A DNA stretch of 64,000 bases from an uncultured Paracoccaceae bacterium (GTDB lineage Bacteria; Pseudomonadota; Alphaproteobacteria; Rhodobacterales; Rhodobacteraceae): positions 568,224 through 632,223 of the forward strand of contig CANMWG010000002.1 of NCBI GenBank assembly GCA_947501555.1, read 5' to 3'. This document shows positions 45,201 to 53,846 of this stretch, piece by piece. The first letter of the stretch is position 1, and each line of letters begins with the position of its first letter. The position numbers and the translations under genes are program-made. Under the pieces are notes generated by a model. The model did no database searches and was not told where the DNA came from. It saw only the letters and a list, made by a program, of their open reading frames with translations.

Positions 45201-45422
45201 GTCCATCGAGTTCATGTTGACCGGCGTGATGTCATGCACGATTGGCCAGACGAAAGCCCCGCCATCTATGACGACTTTCTCGCCAAATAGACCGGTTCGG
45301 ACAAAGGCAATTTCCTTGGTCGAACGGCGATATAGCCAGTTCATCACCCAATACAGAATGAAGACGACGATCACGGCCATAATCAGCCACAAGATCAATT
45401 GTCCAATCAGTTCACCGGTCAT
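42261..45422 (-). CDS. Giant SPFH/flotillin-like membrane protein with hendecad coiled coil
   Basis: A 1053-residue protein. Residues 5-30 are one membrane helix (LIGQLILWLIMAVIVVFILY). Residues about 35-205 are an SPFH domain (TGLFGEKVVIDGGAFVWPIV, then MRIDVEASFYVRVEQ). Residues 205-294 begin a charged coiled coil. Residues 295-833 are 49 gapless 11-residue repeats of the form [ER]IAxExxxxxA. Then come about 95 more coiled-coil residues and a Gly-rich linker (GGGNGGGGGTGSGG) before a conserved C-terminal segment. Bacterial flotillins are usually near 500 residues, so this is about twice the normal length. SPFH proteins form ring or cage assemblies in membranes. It sits between the importer and the hydroxylase genes. 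Confidence 0.9.
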   Translation of the reverse strand: MTGELIGQLILWLIMAVIVVFILYWVMNWLYRRSTKEIAFVRTGLFGEKVVIDGGAFVWPIVHDITPVNMNSMDLHVVREKGEALITKDRMRIDVEASFYVRVEQTKQSVTLAASTLGRRTLEPERIHQLLNGKFVSALRKVAAEMTMEDLHEMRGDYVTRVIETAQEGLDKNGLELESVAILDIDQTDIQYFNPSNRFDAEGLTSVIAAVEERRKMRNDIEQDTMLKIRTRNLEAEKESLDIERESESARLEQEREIEFRRAQQRAELARERSERDKEAEQATLLSREAIETARISNEEQIAQARIASERTIRQQEIERQKVIDEAEIATRETIEKARINQEKTLTEARIKTTKDTDTADIAAKEAVEKARIAQERSLTEARIAKDLDTQNQEIDRKRTVDAAEIAAREVIEKAKIAQENEITEARITFERTTREREIARNLAVEEAEIAAREAADKLRIAQEQTVSAERISSDKATKSLEIARREALDAAQIASDQAIEAARIAREKALAAERIASDQETRKLEIASKEDVEKERIAQEERVREREIARNEALDQAEIAAREAVDKARIATEARTAVERIESEEKTKERDLAREQAIAFADTAKKEAVEAKRIAKEKKLAAERIAYEQDMREREIARNRAVDVANVAAQEIVKAAKIAEDGKTRAAEIARDAEIRGREIEKQEAIEAAEISSRRLVDQQRIEKEAETTAEKIARDEQIRNLEINRNKALDAAQIAADEAIEAARVAKEKTVDAEKILAEQELDAKKLERKKVIEQLEIARVQVLREAEIASREEVERAQIASERGLDDARIGHQTERRKLEIDREKVVEEATMEKAISLYQKSLDESAAAVEAENARARAVEAAEKAKTVEEMEIANRAKTVGVTAAELDAERKRISAEAEKIRSAVEAEAAKLINEAENVLTDEARHSLFKRKMLEHVEGIVSASVKPLEKINDIKIMQLGGSGTQGLDWAQGGGNGGGGGTGSGGSPTDEVMNSALRYRVQAPMVDSLLSDIGLDGANISKSDIFRNASDMTRATSEIARAKAANKDKK
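42924..44540 (-). repeat. 49 tandem 33-base units encoding hendecads
   Basis: Counting residues 295-833 in steps of 11 gives 49 units without insertion or deletion. Position 2 is Ile in nearly all (Leu or Val in a few, Thr once), and position 11 is most often Ala. A higher 44-residue (four-unit) period shows in the central part: EIARx, xIAxx, RIAxE, RIxxx. Third-base use varies, so the array is old. Confidence 0.92.
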
Positions 45423-45442
45423 GTCAGGTCTCCTCTCAGCCT

Positions 45443-46267
45443 TTAGCGGCTGATTTCCTTAAACTTTTTCGTCTGTGCGGTCAGGGCAATCTCTGTTGGC
45501 AAGCGTTCCATTGACGACGCGCCGTAGAAACCGTGGCAATATTTCGTATTTTTCAGAACGAATTCCGCGTCCTCTGGCATCGCCACTGGCCCGCCATGGA
45601 CCAACACAATGGCGTCCGGGTTCACATCCAGTGCCGCCTTGCCCCAAGCATCCGTCAGGCCGGGTGCTTGTTGCAGCGTGCACCCGGTCTCTGCCCCAAT
45701 GGACCCGCCCGTAGTCAGCCCCAGGTGGACCACGATAATGTCCGCGCCAGCTGCCGCCATCGCCGCGGCATCTGCTTCGCAAAAAACATAAGGCGTGGTC
45801 AGCAGGCCCTTTTTGTGGGCGGCTGCAATCATGTCCACCTCAAGCTGGTAGGACATGCCGGTTTCTTCGAGGTTGGCCCGGAAGTTCCCATCGATCAGAC
45901 CAACGGTAGGGAAATTTTGAACCCCGCTGAATCCTGTATCTTTGACCTGATCCAGGAATTTATCCATCATGCGGAACGGGTCTGAGGCGCAGACGCCCGC
46001 CAAGACAGGCGTTTGCTTGACCACTGGCAACACCTCGCCTGCCATTTCCATGACAACGCCGTTTGCATCGCCGTAAGGCATCAAACCCGCGAGCGAGCCT
46101 CGCCCGGCCATGCGGTAGCGACCCGAGTTGTAAATCACGATCAGGTCGATCCCGCCCGCCTCTTCGCATTTGGCAGATAGACCAGTGCCCGCACCGCCCC
46201 CGATGATCGGCTCGCCCCGGTCCCGCATGGCGCGGAAGTTCTTCATAAGTGTGTCGCGATCTCGCAT
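45443..46267 (-). CDS. Phosphoenolpyruvate hydrolase-like TIM-barrel protein
   Basis: A 274-residue protein with the PEP-hydrolase-type barrel: [53 protein letters not shown], and [17 protein letters not shown]. In many genomes this family travels with the Tm-1-like ATP-binding (UPF0261) family, which is fused to the ABC ATPase just upstream here. The reaction is not established. The ATG at 46267 has AAGGAG eight bases before it and lies one base after the preceding TAA. A second ATG seven codons later is possible. Confidence 0.85.
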   Translation of the reverse strand: MRDRDTLMKNFRAMRDRGEPIIGGGAGTGLSAKCEEAGGIDLIVIYNSGRYRMAGRGSLAGLMPYGDANGVVMEMAGEVLPVVKQTPVLAGVCASDPFRMMDKFLDQVKDTGFSGVQNFPTVGLIDGNFRANLEETGMSYQLEVDMIAAAHKKGLLTTPYVFCEADAAAMAAAGADIIVVHLGLTTGGSIGAETGCTLQQAPGLTDAWGKAALDVNPDAIVLVHGGPVAMPEDAEFVLKNTKYCHGFYGASSMERLPTEIALTAQTKKFKEISR

Positions 46268-46268
46268 C

Positions 46269-48404
46269 TTAGGCGCTCCTTTTGACAGGGCGGGCGTGGA
46301 AAGACCGGAAGGTCTTGATCACAAGCTCCGCAAATTCTGGATCATTGATGTTGTGAGAGGTGCGCACCAATTGCCGGTTGGCGGTGGGGCGCACGGTTTG
46401 TTCGAGGGTTTCGAAAAGGGCTTTGTTGGCGGCCGGGTCCCAAAACGGCTGGCCTGGTGCGTCGATAGCGGAGACCCCACCCTCGGGCAGGAAAAACCGC
46501 ACAACCCCGTTCATCTGGTTCAGCTTTTCACCGATGAACCGGCCCATTTCAGCGTTTTCGTCTGGCGTGGTCCGCATCAAGGTGATCTGCGGGTTATGTT
46601 CGTAGAACAGCCGCCCTTTGTATTTATCCGGCACCGTGTTGGGGGCGTTGAAGTTCACCATATCAAGCGCACCGCAGGACCCGATATAGGGTCGCCCATC
46701 GGCAATCATCGCATCAAACCGCGTTTCATCCGCGGCAAAGACACCGCCTGCGACCATGTCACAGACCTCGGTCGTGGTCAGATCGACGACCGCATCCAGC
46801 ATGCCAGACGACAGCAGCTTCTCCATGGCCCGCCCACCGGTACCTGTCGCGTGAAAGACAAGACAATCATAGTCATCCTCCAGCTCGGCCATAATCTGCT
46901 GGACGGCCGGGGTGGTCACCCCGAACATCGTCAGGCCAATGGCAGGTTTGTCAGACGCGGGGACAAGTGTTTGGCGTGCTTTGGCCATATTAGCCACCGC
47001 ATTCGCCGCATTGCCCAGCACCTCACGGGTGATCGAGTTGATCCCCTGCACGTCTGCCACAGAGTGCATCATCGTGATGTCCGATGGTCCCACATATTGG
47101 CCGATGTTCCCGCTTGCTACGGTCGACACGATCATCTTTGGCACACCAACAGGTGGAACCCGGAATGCAGGTGCAACAAGGGCCGTACCCCCTGACCCCC
47201 CAGCCGCCAGTAGACCGGCCACGTCACTGCGGGTCTTGATCCAGCGTTCAAACGCGACGGTCATACCGGCCACAGCTGTGCCGCGATCCCCTGTAAACAC
47301 GCCCGAGGTTCCGCGCGGATGGAGCCCCGCAATTGCGGTTGGCGGGATGTCCGCGCCCGATGGTTTCCCGCTGGTCGACAAATCGACAAGTGCGACCCGC
47401 ACGCCCTGCGCTTTGATGATATCACGCATGAACCGCAGTTCTTCACCCTTGGTGTCCAGCGTTCCGCACACATAAACAATGCCATTGCGACCTGTGTCAC
47501 CTCGCGGCACCGCGACAGCTTCGCTGGGAGAACGCGCTGCTGTCACGGTCCGCGCCGCCTGCGCTATCACATGTACGGGGACTGGCGGGGTCCAACGTGT
47601 GGGCACACGCGGGTTCGAAATGTAAACTCGATGGCTCGTCGGCGCCGCCTGCTCGGCAACAGGTGTTGCCGCGACATCATCCGGCGTTTCGTCATGGGCG
47701 TGTCGTCCGACGCCAAGCAAGGCCTGCTGCAGGTCACGGTCAGCGGCCAAAAGCCCCGCGTCCATCACCCGGTTCACCTTGCCGTTCACCATGATCGCCA
47801 CTTGTTCGGCAACCGAACAGGCGACGCCGATGTTCTGTTCGATCACCAGAACGTCTATGTCGCCCTCTTGGCCCAAACGGATCAACATCTCTGCCACCTG
47901 GTTGACGATGACCGGGGCCAAACCCTCGGTCGGTTCGTCCATGACCAACAGTCTTGGGTTCAGCAGCAGCGCGCGTCCAATTGCCAGCATTTGCTGCTCA
48001 CCGCCCGATAGCTGCGCGCCTCCGTTTGACTTGCGTTCAGCGAGGCGAGGGAAGACAGAATAGATCCGCTCGGGCGTCCAATCGCCGCCTTTCGTGGCCA
48101 CCAGTTTCAGGTGCTCATCCACCGTCAATGACCGCCACAAACGCCGCCCCTGTGGGACATAGCCGATCCCGAGCCGCGCGATTTCAGCCGACCCAAGCCC
48201 GGCAAGGCTGTGCCCGTTGAAACTGATCGACCCAGACCGGACCGGAACAAGCCCCATGACCGCCTTGCATAGCGTGGTCTTGCCCATGCCATTGCGACCG
48301 ACGACCGATAGAACCCCAGACCCCAACGTCAAGTTCACACCCTGCAGCGCATGGGATTGCCCGTAAAAGACGTTCAGATCGCGGACCTCGAGAATGTTAC
48401 TCAT
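46269..48404 (-). CDS. LivF-type ABC ATPase fused to Tm-1-like (UPF0261) domain
   Basis: A 711-residue protein. Residues 1 to about 235 are a full LivF ATPase: Walker [10 protein letters not shown], signature LSGGEQQML, Walker [12 protein letters not shown], and H-loop-like IEQNIG with Gln before the usual residue. A Pro/Ala-rich linker at about 236-305 leads to a UPF0261 domain at 306-711: [57 protein letters not shown] and [13 protein letters not shown]. The plant Tm-1 protein has the same two-lobed domain and binds ATP. The fusion hints that the second domain acts in the import step. It overlaps LivG by 8 bases. Confidence 0.93.
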   Translation of the reverse strand: MSNILEVRDLNVFYGQSHALQGVNLTLGSGVLSVVGRNGMGKTTLCKAVMGLVPVRSGSISFNGHSLAGLGSAEIARLGIGYVPQGRRLWRSLTVDEHLKLVATKGGDWTPERIYSVFPRLAERKSNGGAQLSGGEQQMLAIGRALLLNPRLLVMDEPTEGLAPVIVNQVAEMLIRLGQEGDIDVLVIEQNIGVACSVAEQVAIMVNGKVNRVMDAGLLAADRDLQQALLGVGRHAHDETPDDVAATPVAEQAAPTSHRVYISNPRVPTRWTPPVPVHVIAQAARTVTAARSPSEAVAVPRGDTGRNGIVYVCGTLDTKGEELRFMRDIIKAQGVRVALVDLSTSGKPSGADIPPTAIAGLHPRGTSGVFTGDRGTAVAGMTVAFERWIKTRSDVAGLLAAGGSGGTALVAPAFRVPPVGVPKMIVSTVASGNIGQYVGPSDITMMHSVADVQGINSITREVLGNAANAVANMAKARQTLVPASDKPAIGLTMFGVTTPAVQQIMAELEDDYDCLVFHATGTGGRAMEKLLSSGMLDAVVDLTTTEVCDMVAGGVFAADETRFDAMIADGRPYIGSCGALDMVNFNAPNTVPDKYKGRLFYEHNPQITLMRTTPDENAEMGRFIGEKLNQMNGVVRFFLPEGGVSAIDAPGQPFWDPAANKALFETLEQTVRPTANRQLVRTSHNINDPEFAELVIKTFRSFHARPVKRSA

Positions 48405-49188
48405 GCCCGCCCCCGAGATAGAGCGCCTGCACTTCTGGATCTTCTTCGATTTCGGCGGGTTTGCCTTCTTTGAAGATGCGCCCGTTGTGCATCATCGTCA
48501 CCATGTCGCTGACCCGTAAGGCCACGTCCATGTCGTGTTCAATGATGATATAGCCCACATGGCTTGGCAGGCCGACGAGGATATTCACCAGCTCGGTCCG
48601 TTCTGTCGGGGACAGCCCTGCCGCTGGCTCATCAAACAAGATAAATCGCGGCGCGCCCGAAAGCGCCATGGCGATTTCAAGCTGGCGTTGCTGACCGTAG
48701 GATAGATCGCTCACCATGGTGTGGATTGCGCTGGTCAGGTTGACCGTTGCGACCAGTTCTTCTGCCGTTTGCATCAATGCATCGTTTTTGGCCGGTCGCT
48801 TGAAGCTGAACCGCCCCCGCGACACCCCGCGACATGCAAGGTAGACGTTGTCGAGCACGCTAAGCCCGTTGAAAAGCAACGAGATTTGATAGGTCCGCCG
48901 TAACCCGCGCCGAATACGTTCTTGGGCAGGAAAGGCTGTGACATCTTCGCCAAAGAACCGGATTGCCCCCGTTGTCGGAGGAAAATCACCCGTGATGCAG
49001 TTAAACAACGTGGTTTTGCCCGCACCGTTTGACCCCAGGACCGCCCGCCGCTCACCGGGCCGCACGGACATGTTGATGCCGCCCAGAGCCTCAAGCGCCC
49101 CGAACTTTTTGGAGACATCGCGCAGTTCCAGCGCATAGCCACTATCGGCTTGTGCGGTTTTCGCGTTGATGGTGCTTACATCGCTCAT
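48397..49188 (-). CDS. LivG-type ABC ATPase (first importer)
   Basis: A 263-residue ATPase with Walker A GSNGAGKTT, signature LSYGQQRQLEI, Walker B FILFDEPAAGLS and the LivG-specific IIEHDMDVA end. It works as a heterodimer with the LivF part of the fused protein and drives branched-chain-amino-acid-type permeases. The sequence before the domain is a short variable tail. It overlaps LivM by 4 bases (ATGA). Confidence 0.95.
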   Translation of the reverse strand: MSDVSTINAKTAQADSGYALELRDVSKKFGALEALGGINMSVRPGERRAVLGSNGAGKTTLFNCITGDFPPTTGAIRFFGEDVTAFPAQERIRRGLRRTYQISLLFNGLSVLDNVYLACRGVSRGRFSFKRPAKNDALMQTAEELVATVNLTSAIHTMVSDLSYGQQRQLEIAMALSGAPRFILFDEPAAGLSPTERTELVNILVGLPSHVGYIIIEHDMDVALRVSDMVTMMHNGRIFKEGKPAEIEEDPEVQALYLGGGHE

Positions 49189-50240
49189 AACCGGCTGTCC
49201 CCCCGGTCTTCCCCGGTGAGCGGATCACGGTTGCGGTTTTCGCGGTATTTCTCCCACAATCCCAAAACGCCATCGGGTGAGAACAACACGATAATAAGAA
49301 ATCCAAGACCGATTAGCAGTTGGAACCGCTCCCCTGCGAGGCCCATAGAGACAAGGATATCGACGGCAAAAGTCTTGAGGATCACGTAGATGAATGCACC
49401 GATAAAGGCCCCAACCGGATGGCGCAAACCACCGATCACCGCGATAATCAGGATGTCGATGGCAGGTGTGATGCCCACCGTCCCTGGCGAAATCTGGCTG
49501 GATTGCCAGGTCAGCAGAATGCCTCCGATGCCTGCCAGAAGCCCCGCAAAGGCATAGGCCGCAACCCGATGCGCAGTGACGTTATAGCCCAACGCCGCCA
49601 TACGGCGCGGATTGTCCCGCACGCCTTGTAGCGTTAGCCCAAAGGGCGCGCGGCTGATGTAGAGCACCAACGCGTAAGACCCCACCGCGAAGAAGAGCGT
49701 CAAGTAATAGAACGCATACGGCCCCCGCCAATCCACGCCGAACAACCGTGGTGGCAATACCGAATTGAACCCTTGGAATCCGTTGAACAGGTCATAGTTC
49801 TGCCGCGTAAAATAAAAGAAGGCCGCAGCGATCGCGAGGGTGATCATGATTGTATAGATCCCCTCGGTCCGCACGGCGAGCCAACCGATTGCTGTCGCGA
49901 ACAGCATCGTCAGGAAGAGCGCCAAGGGAATGACAATCCACCACGGCCAACCTTGCGAAATAGTATCAATCGCACTGCTCCCAAAAATCGCAATCATGTA
50001 GCCTGCGAAGCCGGCCAATGCCATTTGCGCCATGCTGATCATGCCGCCATAACCACCAAGAAACATCAGGCTCAGCGCGATGATCCCAAGGATGAACGTC
50101 CAACCCATCAGCTGGAACATGATGAACGGGCTGACGAAAGCCGGGATTACAAGCAGAACGATCCCAAGGATCCAATAGGCGGGATGCACATCCTCAAGCC
50201 GGGACTTTTTGAGGTTCACAGATGATGTCATATCAGCCAT
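49185..50240 (-). CDS. LivM-type permease (first importer)
   Basis: A 351-residue protein with about ten hydrophobic segments. The family blocks are GYGGMISMAQMALAGFAGYM, YISRAPFGLTLQGVRDNPRR (ATPase coupling loop), VTAHRVAAYAFAGLLAGIGG and GGLRHPVGAFIGA. It forms half of the membrane channel of a HAAT-family importer; substrates can be amino acids but also amides, urea or aromatic acids. It abuts LivH (TAG-ATG). Confidence 0.95.
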   Translation of the reverse strand: MADMTSSVNLKKSRLEDVHPAYWILGIVLLVIPAFVSPFIMFQLMGWTFILGIIALSLMFLGGYGGMISMAQMALAGFAGYMIAIFGSSAIDTISQGWPWWIVIPLALFLTMLFATAIGWLAVRTEGIYTIMITLAIAAAFFYFTRQNYDLFNGFQGFNSVLPPRLFGVDWRGPYAFYYLTLFFAVGSYALVLYISRAPFGLTLQGVRDNPRRMAALGYNVTAHRVAAYAFAGLLAGIGGILLTWQSSQISPGTVGITPAIDILIIAVIGGLRHPVGAFIGAFIYVILKTFAVDILVSMGLAGERFQLLIGLGFLIIVLFSPDGVLGLWEKYRENRNRDPLTGEDRGDSRL

Positions 50241-51254
50241 CTATTTCTGCTGCCCCAACAAGCCCTCTGGGCGGAACGCGAGGACGACAACCATGATCAA
50301 GAAGGTCAGCACAACGGCATAGGTCGGGAAATATACCGACCCGAATTGTTCGGCCAACCCGATCAACAGGGCACCAAGAGCCGCACCGGGGATCGACCCC
50401 ATACCGCCCACGATCACGACGACAAGACTGGCCAACAAAAACCGCGTATCCTCGCCCGGTGCGATGGACTGGAACGTGCCCCCGACAACGCCAGCGATCC
50501 CGGCAAGGCCCGCGCCAAAAGCGAAGACGCCGATAAAGACAATCTGGATCCGCGCGCCCGTCGCTGACAGCATGTCACGATCATCCACACCGGCACGGAT
50601 CATCATGCCAATGCGTGTCTTGTTTAGGGCCAACCACATCGCGACACCGACAACCACCGCCGCGACAAAGATGACGATACGCACCATTGGGTACTTTAGA
50701 TAAACAAGCTCACCCGACCGTCTGACAGATGACACAAAGAACGTCTCAACCGGCCCGGACAGCCAGCTGGGCGGTGAAATGTTGAAGAAATCACCCCCGA
50801 AACCCCACAGCATCAAATCGGCCACCACAATGGAAATCCCGATGGTCACCAAGGTCTGGCGCAGATCCTGCCCTTCCATCCGCCGGAAAACGAGGACTTG
50901 TAAGAGCACACCGCAAATGCCGACCACCACAAATGCAACAGGGAAAGCCAGCAACCACGACCCGGTCTTGTCGGCCGTATGGAATCCAACATATCCGCCA
51001 AGTAAATAAAGGGTGCCATGCGCAAGATTAACGTTACGCATCAACCCAAAGATCAGGGTAAAGCCGCTGGCGACCAAAAAGTAGAGCCCACCCAAAGTGA
51101 TGCCGTTGAAAAGGGCAGACAGGAAGATCTTTTTGCTGCCAACAGCGTCCACCAAACCGGGTGGCCATATCGCAAAGATCAACCACAGCAGGATGACCAC
51201 CAACAGTGCCAGCACACCAGTCCAAACAGGATACCGGTTGGCAAAATCTCTCAT
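50241..51254 (-). CDS. LivH-type permease (first importer)
   Basis: A 337-residue membrane protein: LFNGITLGGLYFLVASGFTL, GLMRNVNLAHGTLYLLGGYV, the coupling region LNKTRIGMMIRAGVDDRDML, and GGMGSIPGAALGALLIG. It has a longer N terminus than usual LivH, with an extra hydrophobic segment (TGVLALLVVILLWLIFAIWP). It is the first gene of the 18-gene contiguous run and lies 141 bases after the AraC regulator gene. The ribosome site is weak. Confidence 0.95.
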   Translation of the reverse strand: MRDFANRYPVWTGVLALLVVILLWLIFAIWPPGLVDAVGSKKIFLSALFNGITLGGLYFLVASGFTLIFGLMRNVNLAHGTLYLLGGYVGFHTADKTGSWLLAFPVAFVVVGICGVLLQVLVFRRMEGQDLRQTLVTIGISIVVADLMLWGFGGDFFNISPPSWLSGPVETFFVSSVRRSGELVYLKYPMVRIVIFVAAVVVGVAMWLALNKTRIGMMIRAGVDDRDMLSATGARIQIVFIGVFAFGAGLAGIAGVVGGTFQSIAPGEDTRFLLASLVVVIVGGMGSIPGAALGALLIGLAEQFGSVYFPTYAVVLTFLIMVVVLAFRPEGLLGQQK

Positions 51255-51395
51255 ACCCAGCCACCCATATGGGGCCGGACAAATGCCAGTGTGTTGACCA
51301 ATGTTTCCTCCCTCAACCCCGGCGTTTGGGGTCGCGTTGGGATAATGCTAGGACAAGCGGTGCATGTGTTGCGTACCCAAAAGTCTGACGGGTTT

Positions 51396-52238
51396 TCACA
51401 TCATCGGAAAAGCGCCACTGGTCACATGCGCGACGCGGCGATATTCGCTAGGCGCAATCCCCACGTTGCTGGAAAAGAAACGCGTAAAGCTGGCCTGGGA
51501 CGAAAACCCAAGGTCAAATGCGATGTCGGTTACTGTCTTGTCAGTGTTCAGAAGTTCCTCAATCGCGCGCTCTGACCTGAGCGTATTCATATATACATTT
51601 GGCGTGACGCCCATGTACTGTTTGAACAGCTTAAAGAAATGCGGTCGTGACAGCCCGACCGACCGCGCCAGCTTTTCCATCTCAAAATCTTCACCCATCC
51701 GTTCTTGGATCAAGCGGAGCGACCGACGGACCCGAAAATCGCTGAAACGTTCATACGATTTGGTACGCAACGTTTCTTCTGAATTTTGCCATGACTGATC
51801 AAAGCTAGACTTCGTCAATCCAAAGAGCAGCTCATCAAATTGCCCGTGCTCTTCGTTTTCCAAAAGCAGCGCCGTCAGTCGGTTGACGAATTCGTCAATT
51901 TCATTGGTGATCTCAATGTCAGGTCGGCCAAATTTCAGCGCATACTCTGCTGACGGGGTGTTTTCGAGAAACCACATCGGTTTGATGTAGAGAACCAAAC
52001 AGATATGTGTGCGCCCGTCTTTGACATGAAAACTGTGCGGCTCCCAGGGGCTGACCGCCACAGCATGCTGACTATCCAAGCCGCACGTTGACGAACCACT
52101 GACCACTTGGGCAGCGCACCCGCCCACGAAAAAAATCAAATGGCCCTCTCGATGGGCATGCGTAATTATTGTCTTGTCTAACCGATAAAGCGCGGCGCGC
52201 CCGAACTCCCCATGGCATACAGCTATCGCTTGGCTCAT
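51396..52238 (-). CDS. AraC-family transcriptional regulator
   Basis: A 280-residue regulator. Residues 1 to about 150 are a cupin-like sensor (TIITHAHREGHLIFFVGG, AVAVSPWEPHSFHVKDG). Residues about 180-275 are the double helix-turn-helix: MEKLARSVGLSRPHFFKLFK and VTDIAFDLGFSSQASFTRFF. ATG at 52238 is chosen because GGGAGGG precedes it; the 33-residue upstream part is not family-like. It sits in line between the aldehyde dehydrogenase and LivH genes, so it is the obvious candidate to control the cluster in response to the imported compound. Confidence 0.92.
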   Translation of the reverse strand: MSQAIAVCHGEFGRAALYRLDKTIITHAHREGHLIFFVGGCAAQVVSGSSTCGLDSQHAVAVSPWEPHSFHVKDGRTHICLVLYIKPMWFLENTPSAEYALKFGRPDIEITNEIDEFVNRLTALLLENEEHGQFDELLFGLTKSSFDQSWQNSEETLRTKSYERFSDFRVRRSLRLIQERMGEDFEMEKLARSVGLSRPHFFKLFKQYMGVTPNVYMNTLRSERAIEELLNTDKTVTDIAFDLGFSSQASFTRFFSSNVGIAPSEYRRVAHVTSGAFPMM

Positions 52239-52415
52239 CTTTGGACCCTCCCCGATCCGCAGTCGTCCTGCAGCGTGTGCGTCCGGAATTACGGACGTCG
52301 CATGCTTATCAACGCATACGCCGCTGCACGCAAGCAAGCCTTCTGGATCAAGAATCAGACCTAGAGTTATATTGCCATCCCCTGCGCACCGACGGAAAGT
52401 TGCCTAAAATTTGCG

Positions 52416-53846
52416 CTATGGGAGCGTATATGCTGTCTTTACGGTCGTAAAAAAATCAACTGCGTATCGGCCCTGCTCACGTGATCCGTAACTTGACGCT
52501 TTGCGTCCGCCAAACGGCACATGATAGTCAACACCCGCCGTTGGCAAGTTGACCATGACCATGCCAGCTTGGGCTTTGCGCTTGAAATCGCTCGCGAATT
52601 TCAAACTTGTCGTACAAATCCCTGCACTGAGCCCAAAGGGTGTATCGTTTGCGAGTGCAAGCGCTTGATCGTATCCACCAACCCGAATGACCGAAGCGAC
52701 TGGGCCAAAAACCTCGTCGCAATTGATGGTCATGTCGGGTTGGGTTTCTGTGATCAGCGCGGGCTGCAGAAAATATCCCTTCGTCTGACGTTCAACCGCC
52801 TCTCCACCGGCGCGCAATACCCCACCTTGGGCGCGCGCGCCCTCAATATAGTCCAAATCCTGCGCAAACTGAGTCGCATCCACCACTGGACCAATCTGAG
52901 TCGTTTCCTCGAGGGCGTGCCCCACTTTCAAGGCCGAAACCCGTTCAGCAAGCGCACTGACGAACCTGTCGTGGATGCCCTCACAAACAATCAACCGGGA
53001 TGACGCGGTGCACCGCTGGCCTGTCGAAAAGAAAGCCCCATCGGCAGCGATATTCACGGCCAGATCAAGATCTGCATCATCCAGCACGATCAACGGGTTC
53101 TTGCCGCCCATCTCAAGCTGGATCTTGCGTAGATGGGGCAAACTTGCCTCGGCGACCCGCTTTCCGGTGGCCACACTGCCAGTAAAGCTAATAGCATCAA
53201 CACGTGGGTCATCGAGAATTGTTTGCCCGACAACAGCCCCCGGCCCCATCACCAGATTGAAGACCCCTGCCGGTACGCCTGCACGATGCAGGATATCCGC
53301 GAGGGCCCAGGCACAGCCGGGCACCAATTCGGCGGGTTTGAAGACTACCGTGTTCCCATAACAAAGTGCTGGCGCAATTTTCCATGCCGGAATCGCAATA
53401 GGAAAATTCCACGGCGCGATGACACCGATGACACCAACGGGTTCGCGCGTGACTTCAACCCCGACGCCGGGACGCACAGAATCAAGTCGGTCACCTTGTT
53501 GGCGCAGCGCCTCACCTGCGAAGAATAGAAAGATTTGTCCGGCCCGGTTCACCTCGCCGATGGCTTCGGGCAGCACCTTGCCTTCTTCGCGGGCCAGCAG
53601 CGTACCCAACTCTTCTTTGCGGGCCAGAATTTCAACGCCGACTTTGTGCAGCAAATCATGCCTCTGCTGCGGACTGCTGAGCCCCCACTCTGGCGCGGCG
53701 TTTGTTGCGGCTTCTATTGCCGCTTCTGTTTCGGACCGCCCCGCCTGTGCGTATTCATTTTCGATATCAGAGGTATCGGATGGATTGATGTTGTCCAGCC
53801 CATGCGATGTGGTCACCCAAGCATTGTTGATCAGCAGTGGTTTCAT
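52416..53846 (-). CDS. NAD(P)-dependent aldehyde dehydrogenase
   Basis: A 476-residue enzyme with all catalytic parts: PWNFPIAIPAWKIAPAL (Asn of the oxyanion hole), SFTGSVATGKRV, QLEMGGKNPLIVLDDADLD (general-base Glu) and FFSTGQRCTASSRLIV (nucleophilic Cys). It oxidises an aldehyde to the acid. It overlaps the iron-ADH-like gene by 4 bases (ATGA), so both are made together. It resembles the oxoglutarate-semialdehyde/glycolaldehyde branch, but the substrate is not assigned. Confidence 0.94.
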   Translation of the reverse strand: MKPLLINNAWVTTSHGLDNINPSDTSDIENEYAQAGRSETEAAIEAATNAAPEWGLSSPQQRHDLLHKVGVEILARKEELGTLLAREEGKVLPEAIGEVNRAGQIFLFFAGEALRQQGDRLDSVRPGVGVEVTREPVGVIGVIAPWNFPIAIPAWKIAPALCYGNTVVFKPAELVPGCAWALADILHRAGVPAGVFNLVMGPGAVVGQTILDDPRVDAISFTGSVATGKRVAEASLPHLRKIQLEMGGKNPLIVLDDADLDLAVNIAADGAFFSTGQRCTASSRLIVCEGIHDRFVSALAERVSALKVGHALEETTQIGPVVDATQFAQDLDYIEGARAQGGVLRAGGEAVERQTKGYFLQPALITETQPDMTINCDEVFGPVASVIRVGGYDQALALANDTPFGLSAGICTTSLKFASDFKRKAQAGMVMVNLPTAGVDYHVPFGGRKASSYGSREQGRYAVDFFTTVKTAYTLP

